From: a virus
Reading direction: 5' to 3' (one strand)
DNA length: 35,528 bases
Virus record (IMG/VR): IMGVR_UViG_3300006920_000112
Location: 1-35,528 of that record
In this document: positions 24,244 to 31,115 of the stretch, in pieces
Position numbering within the stretch: the first letter of the stretch is position 1
How the letters are laid out: each line of letters starts with the position of its first letter
Position numbers and translations under genes: made by a program
Notes under the pieces: generated by a model
Told to the model about the DNA's origin: nothing
Databases searched by the model: none
The model's input: only the letters and a program-made list of their open reading frames with translations

Positions 24244-24912
24244 ATGACAACAGTAAAAGAGTTTAAAGATTTGGGTGTTGAGTTTGTTTATGGCGATAAA
24301 GGTAATCATTATCGCGTTGGTGAAGCAAGCTCTTTTAATTCGCATATACTTTGGGATGATAGCATTCCAGATTCATTCGCATGGCGACCAATTGACATGC
24401 TACCGGTTGCCCTAAAGTATTGCATTGAAATTAATGCTGACAAGTCAATGTGGCGCCCACTACTTGACCAATCAGATGCGGTTAAACCCTATGACTTTGC
24501 TGAGCATGTTAGCGGCATGTTTAAGGATATTAAAAACACCGAGTTCAAGATTCACGAAGATAGCGAGATTACCAAGCCAAAGCCAGTATTCACGCAGGCA
24601 ATGGCTGACAAAAAAGACCCGCCACCAATAGGCAGTAGTGTGATGGTTAATGTTCACGGAAGGGGTGATTTTAAAGCTGTTGTTATTGGCTCTTATCAGC
24701 GATGGGTTTGGCTTGATGTTGCTGGAATTGGTTTAGATACGTTTGACCTAGCATTGGCTCATCCAATAGACACTCGTACACCAAAGCAAAAGGCGGTTGA
24801 TGAGATGTATTACTCATGGATGGACTTTAAAAACAATAAAGGCGATCAGGTTGATTCGCTTCAATATGAATTGTGTGAATATCTTTATGAAAATGATTTT
24901 ATTAAATGCTAG
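24244..24912 (+). CDS. Hypothetical protein of the terminase-portal cassette
   Basis: 222 residues from ATG 24244, which has AGGAG (24232-24236) at the right distance; the frame extends upstream through the promoter, so the longer start is rejected. N-terminal part contains ILWDDSIPDSFAWRPID. The middle (about 120-170) has a beta-rich segment, and the C-terminus begins RTPKQKAVDEMYYSWMDF. A similar RTPxQKAVDEM phrase appears in other phage unknowns. Function unknown. Confidence 0.65.
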   Translation: MTTVKEFKDLGVEFVYGDKGNHYRVGEASSFNSHILWDDSIPDSFAWRPIDMLPVALKYCIEINADKSMWRPLLDQSDAVKPYDFAEHVSGMFKDIKNTEFKIHEDSEITKPKPVFTQAMADKKDPPPIGSSVMVNVHGRGDFKAVVIGSYQRWVWLDVAGIGLDTFDLALAHPIDTRTPKQKAVDEMYYSWMDFKNNKGDQVDSLQYELCEYLYENDFIKC

Positions 24913-25118
24913 GCCTACCTCCTAGCCATTGCGAGTATCAGCAGCAAATAGCTATTGAGATAATGCAATAGGTTAACGATGCTGATTTGATTAAAATCAA
25001 GTCAGCAAACAAAGATAACAAAATACTACGCAAGGCGATTGATAATTACGTTCAAGATAAGCCGCTAAGTGTGAGTGAGTTTTTAATAATGATTTATAAA
25101 GGATGTAGAGATGAGTGA
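24906..25118 (+). pseudogene. Small ORF interrupted by an in-frame TAG (70 codons)
   Basis: ATG 24906 overlaps the preceding stop. The frame reads 21 codons (MLGLPPSHCEYQQQIAIEIMQ), meets TAG at 24969-24971, then continues 48 codons (VNDADLIKIKSANKDNKILR and further) to a TGA that overlaps the next start. The downstream part has no start codon or ribosome site of its own. A single C-to-T change (CAG to TAG) would explain it. It could be a decayed gene, an amber mutation, or a read-through site. Confidence 0.6.
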
Positions 25119-25512
25119 ATTAAAAAACCCTGTAACAATAAAAAAATCCATAGGATCTGTTGTTGGCGCTAAAAAGTTTTATACAGCAAAATCTGTAGTA
25201 TTAAACACTTTCTATGGTGAGGTTATTATTGCTTCATCGGATGAGGACGCGATCAGAAATGTATCAGACATCATTATGCCACCAAGCTTTAAGATAAATA
25301 TTAATGCAGCCCAAACAATAGCTATATTCGATGCAAAGTATGTTACAAGCGCTGATGCACACGACAAACTAACCGAGCAAGTAAAGATGCTGCGAGATGC
25401 TTTGGTTGCGATGGTAAAAATGGTTGATGATGACTTGCTTTCGGATTGCGACGATAATCATGCGTCTATGGTTTTTGGTATGGCAGAGAAAGCGCTAGAG
25501 GAAACAGAGTGA
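25111..25512 (+). CDS. Hypothetical protein with C-terminal helical region
   Basis: 133 residues, AAGGATG ahead of the ATG. The first half is beta-rich (NTFYGEVIIASSDEDAIRNV), and the second half is helical (DKLTEQVKMLRDALVAMVKM). The second half resembles the coiled C-termini of many phage unknowns. Overlaps the next gene by a GTGA. No family recognised. Confidence 0.6.
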   Translation: MSELKNPVTIKKSIGSVVGAKKFYTAKSVVLNTFYGEVIIASSDEDAIRNVSDIIMPPSFKININAAQTIAIFDAKYVTSADAHDKLTEQVKMLRDALVAMVKMVDDDLLSDCDDNHASMVFGMAEKALEETE

Positions 25513-25649
25513 CCTACTACGAAAAAAGAATGGCCGAGTGTATGCAAAAATATAGTGATGCAGTCGATGCTGAGAATGTAATTAAACAAGCCGAGCACAT
25601 GCGCGACTACTTAAACTATGAGCGCATGAGTAAGATGATTAAGGGGTGA
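25509..25649 (+). CDS. Small helical protein with GTG start
   Basis: 46 residues, predicted all helical (YYEKRMAECMQKYSDAVDAE). It starts with GTG in a GTGA overlap with the preceding stop, an arrangement that supports translational coupling. No function recognised. Confidence 0.5.
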   Translation: MTYYEKRMAECMQKYSDAVDAENVIKQAEHMRDYLNYERMSKMIKG

Positions 25650-25653
25650 TGGA

Positions 25654-25842
25654 ATGAATATCGACCGATACAAATACAATCAATCGCTACTTAAAATCTC
25701 TAGGCTTCAAATAAAGGATCTGCATGATAAGATTGCTATTCTTGAAGATGACGCTTATCAGCACAGGATTGATAAAAGAATCTTATATGTGATAATTGCG
25801 ATATTAACGGTAGGATACATAATGTTATTGATAAGCGGGTGA
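25654..25842 (+). CDS. Small membrane protein with coiled-coil stalk
   Basis: 62 residues. Residues 10-40 look coiled-coil (LLKISRLQIKDLHDKIAILE), and 43-61 are a hydrophobic membrane segment (ILYVIIAILTVGYIMLLIS). The layout resembles a C-tail-anchored protein, with its coiled part in the cytoplasm. No family recognised. It lies between two very small genes in the cassette ahead of the portal. Confidence 0.55.
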   Translation: MNIDRYKYNQSLLKISRLQIKDLHDKIAILEDDAYQHRIDKRILYVIIAILTVGYIMLLISG

Positions 25843-25846
25843 TGGG

Positions 25847-26035
25847 ATGAACGAAAAATACTTTTTAAACATTTGGATAAATCATTTTAACCATGCTGAA
25901 AAAAGCAGAAAACTAAACAACGTGAATAAGGGCAATGATTTTGATGATTCAGATTTAACCAAGGGGATAGACAAAAATCTAAAGCCTAGAGGCAGGTGCT
26001 GGCGAAAACTTATTACGCTAGAGTACGGAGAGTAA
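25847..26035 (+). CDS. Small hypothetical protein, last gene of the cassette
   Basis: 62 residues, with GATGGGATG at the start. Polar and basic (HAEKSRKLNNVNKGNDF); no domain recognised. It is followed by 63 bases of leader that contain the inverted repeat over the portal start. Confidence 0.5.
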   Translation: MNEKYFLNIWINHFNHAEKSRKLNNVNKGNDFDDSDLTKGIDKNLKPRGRCWRKLITLEYGE

Positions 26036-26060
26036 CCCACACTTTCACCTTTCCCCTATA

Positions 26061-26102
26061 ACATGTTAAACTCTAATCAATATCACTGAGGGTTTAACAT
26101 GT
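26061..26102 (+). promoter_or_regulatory. 11-bp inverted repeat burying the portal start codon
   Basis: ACATGTTAAAC (26061-26071) and GTTTAACATGT (26092-26102) are perfect reverse complements with a 20-base loop. The loop holds most of the ribosome site (GAGGG 26088-26092) and the right arm holds the ATG (26099-26101). In mRNA this stem would block initiation; in DNA it could bind a dimeric protein. Confidence 0.75.
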
Positions 26103-27514
26103 CATCTAAAAAACAACGGGCAGCTAAAAAAGCCCTCACAAATAATGCACTTGCTCAATCAAGCCGCGACTTGCAGAATATGTTTGCAGGGCGCGGTAAT
26201 TTCATTGGCGAACAGCTAGAAACCAAGCGCAATTTAATCTGCCAATACGGCTACCCTGAATCACCAACATTCAGCAATTTCTATTCATTGTACCGTCGTA
26301 TCGGACTAGCTAAAGCTGGTTGCGATATGCCTGTTGATTCTGTTTGGTCAGACTGGCCTACTATCCGCGACGTTACGGATTTTGATTCTGATGGCGAACC
26401 TGAATATAACGATGAAGTTAAAACACCATTCGAGATTGAACTCAACAAGCTAATCAAAGACCAAAAGATTGCATTTAAAGACCGTGTGCGCTCATTAGAC
26501 CGTAAACAACGAATTGGTCAATATGCTGGTTCGTTGATTGTTGCGCGTGATGCTAATGCAGCTAAAATGAGTGAACCGCTTGAAAATCTATTGCCAGGTA
26601 ACTTGGTAAAACTTGTGCCGCTTTATGAGTCACAGCTAAAAGAATCTGAGTGGGAGACTGATTTAACATCACCTAATTATGGTGAGCCAACCATGTATAT
26701 GGTTGCTGAGTTTAACACTGGCTCAAAATCATTAGGTCAGAATCGCTCATTCAACTGCCATCCAAGTCGATTAATCATGGCCGCTGAAGGTGCAGAAGAT
26801 GGCACTATATACGGCACACCCGCTATGATGGGCTGCTTTTATGCCTTGATGGACTGGGAAAAAATCCGCATGGCATCTGCTGAAGGTACGAAAAAGAATG
26901 CAGACCAGCGCAGCGTTATGGCACTTAAGGAAGGTTCAAACCTTCCTACTGGCGCAACTGCTGAACTAATGGATGCTAATATCAACGACTTTGATAGCGG
27001 TGACTTATCGACATTAGTTATCAGCGACGCATCAATGACCGCATTAAACTCAACAATGGGCGATCCTACTGGTGCGGCAGGGCTTTGCGAAAAGGAAATT
27101 GCTGCAAACTATCGCATCCCAATGACGGTTCTAGTCGGTTTTCAAACTGGCAAACTTGCAAGTGATAAAGACACGCTTCAGTGGAATAGTTTCACGATGG
27201 AACGCCGCGAAGGTTTTGCTAATCACTTGTTAATGTCACACATCAACCGCTTTATCGAGATTGGCGTTTTGCCTATGCCAGACGGTGAAGTTGTTATTGA
27301 TTGGGATGATGCGCGTGAAGCTAGCCAAGCAGATAAGCTTGATATGGGCTTAACCGCTGCAACTATCATTGAAAAGCTTAACCGTTCTGGCGTTAACCCA
27401 GCTATTACCGACGCAATTGCAAATGACTTGCTTGATATGCTTGATATTGACGAGTTCGTTGATTCAGCTAGTGATGTTGGTGAAACGGATGATGGTGATT
27501 TGATTGAAGATTAA
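26099..27514 (+). CDS. Portal protein (DUF1073-like)
   Basis: 471 residues. The order of motifs, SFYSLYRRIGLAKAGCDMP-type start (around 60-80) followed by MAAEGAEDGTIYGTPAMMGC (about 223-245) and MTVLVGFQTGKLASDKDT near 340-360, is that of the DUF1073 portal family. The portal forms the 12-subunit DNA entry ring. GAGGG (26088-26092) is the ribosome site, but the start region can fold into a long stem. Ends with an acidic tail and overlaps the MuF-like gene by 11 bases. Confidence 0.83.
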   Translation: MSSKKQRAAKKALTNNALAQSSRDLQNMFAGRGNFIGEQLETKRNLICQYGYPESPTFSNFYSLYRRIGLAKAGCDMPVDSVWSDWPTIRDVTDFDSDGEPEYNDEVKTPFEIELNKLIKDQKIAFKDRVRSLDRKQRIGQYAGSLIVARDANAAKMSEPLENLLPGNLVKLVPLYESQLKESEWETDLTSPNYGEPTMYMVAEFNTGSKSLGQNRSFNCHPSRLIMAAEGAEDGTIYGTPAMMGCFYALMDWEKIRMASAEGTKKNADQRSVMALKEGSNLPTGATAELMDANINDFDSGDLSTLVISDASMTALNSTMGDPTGAAGLCEKEIAANYRIPMTVLVGFQTGKLASDKDTLQWNSFTMERREGFANHLLMSHINRFIEIGVLPMPDGEVVIDWDDAREASQADKLDMGLTAATIIEKLNRSGVNPAITDAIANDLLDMLDIDEFVDSASDVGETDDGDLIED

Positions 27515-28514
27515 AGCAATAGGCCGCCCAATCATTCACAGCGCAGATGACCCAACGGGATTGGGAAGTCTGCGTGGTAAGTGTCTGCGGGAAATGAGAA
27601 AGCGAGTTAAGTTAATCGCCGACCAAGTTAAACCACTAATCAAAACGATACTTGAGCAGTCGCTAGTCGATAAAGTGCAGGTTAACGTTGTCGAGCTATT
27701 GCCATTAGCGCATATCGTCAATAAGACCCAATACGTGTACGAGATTAGCCCACAACGCATGAGTGAGGTTGACAGGTTTATTAAAAATCTGATTTATCGC
27801 AACATGCTAGGACTTGAGGATAATCTTTGGTCGGCTCAATGGTGGTTTAACACGTATTCACGCCAAGCGGTTGAAACTGGATATAAGGAATCATTGCAAA
27901 CGGCACAGAATTTATCGCCAGCCTCAGTTGTCGGTGCTGAAATATCAAATGAAGTGCGCTCGATTGAATATGAGCAGATATTGCAGCAGCCATATTATAA
28001 GCGCAGATTAGATGCTGTTTACGGTCGCACGTTTAATAGTATGGTCGGGTTTAGTGATGAGTCGGCCAAACAAGTGTCGGGCATATTAGCTAGGGCAATT
28101 ACATCAGGTGTCGGTTACCGTTCAGTCGCCAAGGATGTGACAAAGGCATTTGATGATATGGCAGGGTGGCGAGCATTGCGCATTGTTAGGACTGAATTAA
28201 ACAAGTCTGCAACTGATGCGCATATGGCAAACACTAAAGACTTGAACCGTGATATTTACAGCGCTGGCTCATTTGAAGTTGCTGTTATGCATTTGTCTGC
28301 ACTAGCTGAAAACTCACGCATATGGCATATGTCACGAAGCGGTCAAATATTTACGCCACAGGAACAGGAAGATTGGTGGAATGAGGGATCGAACCGCATA
28401 AATTGCCTCTGTAGTGTTGTCGATATACTGCGAGATAAAAAGACTGGTGAAGTGTTGCAAACAGCGTTACATAAGAAGGCAATAGAGCAAAGGGAAAGGC
28501 GGATAGGTAGTTAA
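27504..28514 (+). CDS. MuF-like minor head / head morphogenesis protein
   Basis: 336 residues. The start is probably TTG 27504 inside the portal 3' end; no in-frame ATG occurs for the next 30 codons. The C-terminal 120 residues carry the Mu gpF fold pattern: IVRTELNKSATDAHM, then a segment with SRIWHMSRSGQIFTP, then INCLCSV (equivalent of NCRC). These proteins are minor head components acting in assembly. The N-terminal half is helical and variable, as usual. It is followed by a terminator; scaffold and capsid genes do not follow. Confidence 0.83.
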   Translation: MKIKAIGRPIIHSADDPTGLGSLRGKCLREMRKRVKLIADQVKPLIKTILEQSLVDKVQVNVVELLPLAHIVNKTQYVYEISPQRMSEVDRFIKNLIYRNMLGLEDNLWSAQWWFNTYSRQAVETGYKESLQTAQNLSPASVVGAEISNEVRSIEYEQILQQPYYKRRLDAVYGRTFNSMVGFSDESAKQVSGILARAITSGVGYRSVAKDVTKAFDDMAGWRALRIVRTELNKSATDAHMANTKDLNRDIYSAGSFEVAVMHLSALAENSRIWHMSRSGQIFTPQEQEDWWNEGSNRINCLCSVVDILRDKKTGEVLQTALHKKAIEQRERRIGS

Positions 28515-28517
28515 AAT

Positions 28518-28543
28518 AAAGCCCTCTTAATTGAGGGCTTTTT
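28518..28543. terminator. Bidirectional terminator between head gene and SSB operon
   Basis: Stem AAAGCCCTC (28518-28526) and GAGGGCTTT (28533-28541), loop TTAATT, T-run to the right and A-run to the left. Ends both the rightward packaging transcript and the leftward SSB transcript. Confidence 0.92.
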
Positions 28544-28545
28544 GT

Positions 28546-28803
28546 TTATCTTGATGTAGACGAGCTTAGCGCGCCGATCCCAAGCATAAAACCGAAATCG
28601 TACCAGCCGCCATTATTGTAAATAGCATAAATTGACACGCTGCCATCAAATAAAGAAACTATCCAAGCAAATGGCGCTATCATTCCATGCCACAAGCCGA
28701 ACCAAAAACCAACCTGATTAATTGCCTCTGCTTGATCAAATGTAACAGTATCAGCACAACCAGACATTAGCATAATAACCATAGCAAAAATAAATAATTT
28801 CAT
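28546..28803 (-). CDS. Small lipoprotein / membrane protein (lipobox LMSGC)
   Basis: 85 residues from ATG 28803 with AAGGGGG eight bases ahead; the upstream extension is rejected. Residues 1-15 form a lipoprotein signal (MKLFIFAMVIMLMSGC). The body contains GFWFGLWHGMIAPFAW and a conserved-looking NNGGWYDFGFMLG block. Small proteins with this WHGMIAPF...NNGGWYDFGF pattern occur on bacterial chromosomes as uncharacterised envelope proteins. In a phage, a host-envelope change such as superinfection exclusion is a reasonable but unproven guess. Last gene of the leftward SSB operon. Confidence 0.72.
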   Translation of the reverse strand: MKLFIFAMVIMLMSGCADTVTFDQAEAINQVGFWFGLWHGMIAPFAWIVSLFDGSVSIYAIYNNGGWYDFGFMLGIGALSSSTSR

Positions 28804-28825
28804 ATCAAACCCCCTTAAACAAAAT

Positions 28826-29002
28826 TTAACCAAACACAATATAGAAAACCCACAAAAACACATTAGCGACTAGCGCATGACTTAGTAATCTTTCAAGCCA
28901 CATCGGGAAAGCCTTATTAAATCCATTTACAACTAAGTCGTAACCCATGATTGCAGCGAGTAATAATGTCATCGCTAAGTTTACGTAAAATAGTGTTTCC
29001 AT
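28826..29002 (-). CDS. Small two-pass membrane protein
   Basis: 58 residues with AAGGA nine bases before the ATG at 29002. Hydrophobic segments at about 5-25 (FYVNLAMTLLLAAIMGYDLV) and 43-57 (ALVANVFLWVFYIVF) with a short basic loop suggest two membrane helices. Sits between SSB and the lipoprotein gene, so both envelope proteins are made together. Function unknown. Confidence 0.65.
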   Translation of the reverse strand: METLFYVNLAMTLLLAAIMGYDLVVNGFNKAFPMWLERLLSHALVANVFLWVFYIVFG

Positions 29003-29054
29003 GTTAAATCCTTATCGCCTCCGAAGAGGCGTTTGGTTAATATAAGTTATTGAA

Positions 29055-29585
29055 TTAAAATGGGATATCCGAGTCGTCCCAATCATCTCCAGCAGGTAAT
29101 CCTGTTTGAGCGTTCTGCTGACCTTGCTGCTGATACCCGCTATTGCTTGGTTGTGCTTGCGGTCGCTGCTGAGGTCTTGCACTTTGTTGCGCGTTGTTTT
29201 GACCATTTGATGCACTTTGTTGCGGGTTAGGTTGGCCTGCATTATCTGATTTGCTATCAAGCATCTGCATATTATCAACAATAATTTTGGTTGCGTACTT
29301 TTCAACACCATCATTACCAGTGTATTTTTCGGTACGCATTTTGCCGTCAATGTAAATCTTTGAACCTTTCTTGACGTACTCACCAATAATTTCAGCAAGC
29401 TTACCAAATGCAGAGCAGTTAACCCACTCGGTTCGCTCCTGTTTTTCGCCAGTGTTTTTGTCTTTCCATGATTCGCCTAATGCAATGCTAAACCCAACAA
29501 CAGCATTACCGTTTGGCATATAGCGAACTTCAGGGTCTTTACCTAAACGCCCGATACACATAAATTTATTTAAATCGTTAGCCAT
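29055..29585 (-). CDS. ssb: Single-stranded DNA-binding protein
   Basis: 176 residues from ATG 29585 (AAGGAAG upstream; longer starts lack spacing). The OB-fold is clear: NKFMCIGRLGKDPEVRYMPN, WVNCSAFGKLAEIIGEYVKK and a GSKIYIDGKMRTEKY block. A low-complexity Gln/Asn/Pro linker (about 115-160) leads to the acidic tip DDSDIPF, the usual docking peptide for replication and repair partners. This is full bacterial-type SSB architecture. It is encoded far from primase and helicase, under the 30497-30541 divergent promoter. A small hairpin (29611-29623) in the leader may allow self-regulation. Confidence 0.95.
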   Translation of the reverse strand: MANDLNKFMCIGRLGKDPEVRYMPNGNAVVGFSIALGESWKDKNTGEKQERTEWVNCSAFGKLAEIIGEYVKKGSKIYIDGKMRTEKYTGNDGVEKYATKIIVDNMQMLDSKSDNAGQPNPQQSASNGQNNAQQSARPQQRPQAQPSNSGYQQQGQQNAQTGLPAGDDWDDSDIPF

Positions 29586-29610
29586 TTTCATCTTCCTTTT
29601 ATTAATCGTG

Positions 29611-29623
29611 TGGCATAGTGCCA
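29611..29623 (-). promoter_or_regulatory. Hairpin in the SSB leader
   Basis: TGGCA (29611-29615) and TGCCA (29619-29623) with a 3-base loop, 26 bases upstream of the SSB start on the minus strand. No T-run follows on that strand. A possible translational or processing element. Confidence 0.4.
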
Positions 29624-29624
29624 A

Positions 29625-29867
29625 TTATTTTACGTAAAGTAAACCGTCTTGAACTAATTTATCATACAGCCCGATAGCGCACTTTATAACCTTACCATCT
29701 GGCGCATCAATTAGCGTTTTGTATAAATCAAACAGAACACTGTCTTTGGTTGTGTCGCGTAATCGTCTGGCGCACTTTCGAATTGCAGCAGCTTGATTTA
29801 GCCCCTCAACTCGCGCAATTTGCCATGCTAGCATGAGTGTTGTTAATTCTGATTGCGCTTGTAGCAT
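29625..29867 (-). CDS. Small helical hypothetical protein
   Basis: 80 residues, starting at an ATG whose last base overlaps the stop of the DUF551 gene (TAATG); longer starts lie inside that gene. Helical throughout (LMLAWQIARVEGLNQAAAIR), with a basic KCARRLRD patch. No family recognised. Located two genes ahead of the methyltransferase-bearing opposite operon and directly before SSB. Confidence 0.6.
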   Translation of the reverse strand: MLQAQSELTTLMLAWQIARVEGLNQAAAIRKCARRLRDTTKDSVLFDLYKTLIDAPDGKVIKCAIGLYDKLVQDGLLYVK

Positions 29868-30085
29868 TATGATAAATCCCATTTTGGCTTAGGCATCCAG
29901 TGAGTTACTTTATATGAACAATTAAAGTTACCCCAAAATGAGCTGCCACCGTTATCGCCTGCACTGTACTCCCCAAATTCAACCTCGCCATCATGTAGGC
30001 GCATAATAACATCCACACAAGCATAGCTACCTTTTAATGTTTCATTTGTTATTGGTAAACTATCTTCAACACTAATCCAATTCAT
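29867..30085 (-). CDS. DUF551 protein
   Basis: 72 residues. The opening NWISVEDSLP and the closing VTHWMPKPK are the signature of DUF551, a short family widespread in enterobacterial phages. Between them are beta strands with the pattern EVEFGEYSAGDNGGSSFWGN. The role is unknown. Overlaps both neighbours by a few bases in the leftward operon. Confidence 0.88.
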   Translation of the reverse strand: MNWISVEDSLPITNETLKGSYACVDVIMRLHDGEVEFGEYSAGDNGGSSFWGNFNCSYKVTHWMPKPKWDLS

Positions 30086-30261
30086 GATAAATCTCCTAAA
30101 TCTAAATTAAGCTCACGTGCCAATTTAATATCTTCAATCTTTCTGCGCGCTTCTTTTCGCTCAAGACTTTCTTCACTGACAGCCTTAGCTCGTCTTGGCC
30201 CGCGATTTATAAATTCGTTATAGCTTCTTATAGCCTGCGTGTGATATCCAGTTTTAGACAT
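30082..30261 (-). CDS. Small basic helical protein
   Basis: 59 residues, rich in Arg and Lys. The middle (RGPRRAKAVSEESLERKEAR) is strongly basic and looks helical, so nucleic acid binding is plausible. It overlaps the upstream gene by eight bases and ends in an ATGA overlap with the DUF551 gene. No family recognised. Confidence 0.6.
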   Translation of the reverse strand: MSKTGYHTQAIRSYNEFINRGPRRAKAVSEESLERKEARRKIEDIKLARELNLDLGDLS

Positions 30262-30478
30262 TATTTAACGCCTCCTGCTCTAGCTTTACCGCAACCAAGT
30301 CCGTCACTTCATCCTCAAACTGGTCGATGTTGTCACACAAGTCTGACATATCGAGCGTTACACCGCTATGATTCAGCTCTGTCTTGTTAATATCAAAATC
30401 AAACTCATCGCCGCTATACTGATCAATCTCAATCAGCCACTTATGCCCGTACATTTCTATTTCTACATTCTTAATCAT
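30254..30478 (-). CDS. Small acidic hypothetical protein, first leftward gene after site 5
   Basis: 74 residues from ATG 30478, with AAGGAG eight bases upstream; the longer frame would start within the promoter. Very acidic (IDQYSGDEFDFDINKTELNH), one helix at the end. DNA mimicry is conceivable for so acidic an early protein, but nothing specific supports it. Heads the transcript that includes SSB. Confidence 0.62.
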   Translation of the reverse strand: MIKNVEIEMYGHKWLIEIDQYSGDEFDFDINKTELNHSGVTLDMSDLCDNIDQFEDEVTDLVAVKLEQEALNNV

Positions 30479-30496
30479 TTTTTTTAACTCCTTTCC

Positions 30497-30541
30497 TGTT
30501 GACAGCTGAATCATATGTTATTAGTATTATCGGTGTCAACA
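30497..30541. promoter_or_regulatory. Face-to-face divergent promoters, site 5
   Basis: TGTTGACA (30497-30504) and TGTCAACA (30534-30541) are perfect reverse complements; TTGAC and GTCAA starts are 36 bp apart. Rightward: TTGACA, 17 bases, TAGTAT for the gene at 30563. Leftward: TTGACA, 18 bases, TATGAT for the gene at 30478. Both directions have genes. Confidence 0.8.
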
Positions 30542-30562
30542 ATAAATAGGAAATAAATTAAG

Positions 30563-30640
30563 ATGAATATGACACCAGAACAACAAGAGAAATTCGATGA
30601 ACAATTTGATTTAGTATTTGGAGGTAAAGGCAATGGGTAA
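30563..30640 (+). CDS. 25-residue leader-like peptide
   Basis: Reads MNMTPEQQEKFDEQFDLVFG and ends KGNG. Its 3' end contains the ribosome site (GGAGG) and overlaps the ATG of the next gene, so its translation would feed the following cistron. It may be a true acidic micro-protein or a coupling leader. Confidence 0.5.
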   Translation: MNMTPEQQEKFDEQFDLVFGGKGNG

Positions 30641-31115
30641 ATTTAAAGTTGGCGATAAGGTTAAGTGCGTTGAGCATGTTGATTTTTTTACTCATAACTG
30701 CGGCAAGGGCTGCGGGATTGTTTCGTGCGTTTCCGCTACGGGTGGGTTTATTGAGGTAGATGGCTGCGATATTCATTGGAATGCAGGCATGTTCGAACTT
30801 GATAGCGATGAGTGGTCTGTATACAACAACGATAAACCACTAAGCGAGCTAACTGATGAGCAGCGAGGGTTGCTAGTACATTACTTATTCAGTAACGGTG
30901 ACGTTCAAACTTTCAACGGTGAAGTGTGGCTTGATATGTTATCTGGATTTAATTTGATAAACCGTGAATTTACATACCGAGCTAAACAAAAGTCAGAGCT
31001 TGAATTGTTTATTGAAGCCGTAAATGAAGCGCAATCAAACGCAGGGTTAATGCCTTTGCCTTATGCTGAGATGTTATTTAACGCTGGGTTTAAAGCGCCT
31101 AAGGTTGGTGAGTGA
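30633..31115 (+). CDS. Hypothetical protein with SH3/KOW-like N-terminus
   Basis: 160 residues from ATG 30633 with GGAGG nine bases upstream. The first 50 residues (KFKVGDKVKCVEHVDFFTHN, then GKGCGIVSCVSATGGFIEVDG) read as a small SH3-like barrel. The centre contains a helical pattern (LTDEQRGLLVHYLF) and the C-terminus another helix pair. I do not recognise a named family. Ends in an overlap with the methyltransferase start. Confidence 0.62.
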   Translation: MGKFKVGDKVKCVEHVDFFTHNCGKGCGIVSCVSATGGFIEVDGCDIHWNAGMFELDSDEWSVYNNDKPLSELTDEQRGLLVHYLFSNGDVQTFNGEVWLDMLSGFNLINREFTYRAKQKSELELFIEAVNEAQSNAGLMPLPYAEMLFNAGFKAPKVGE

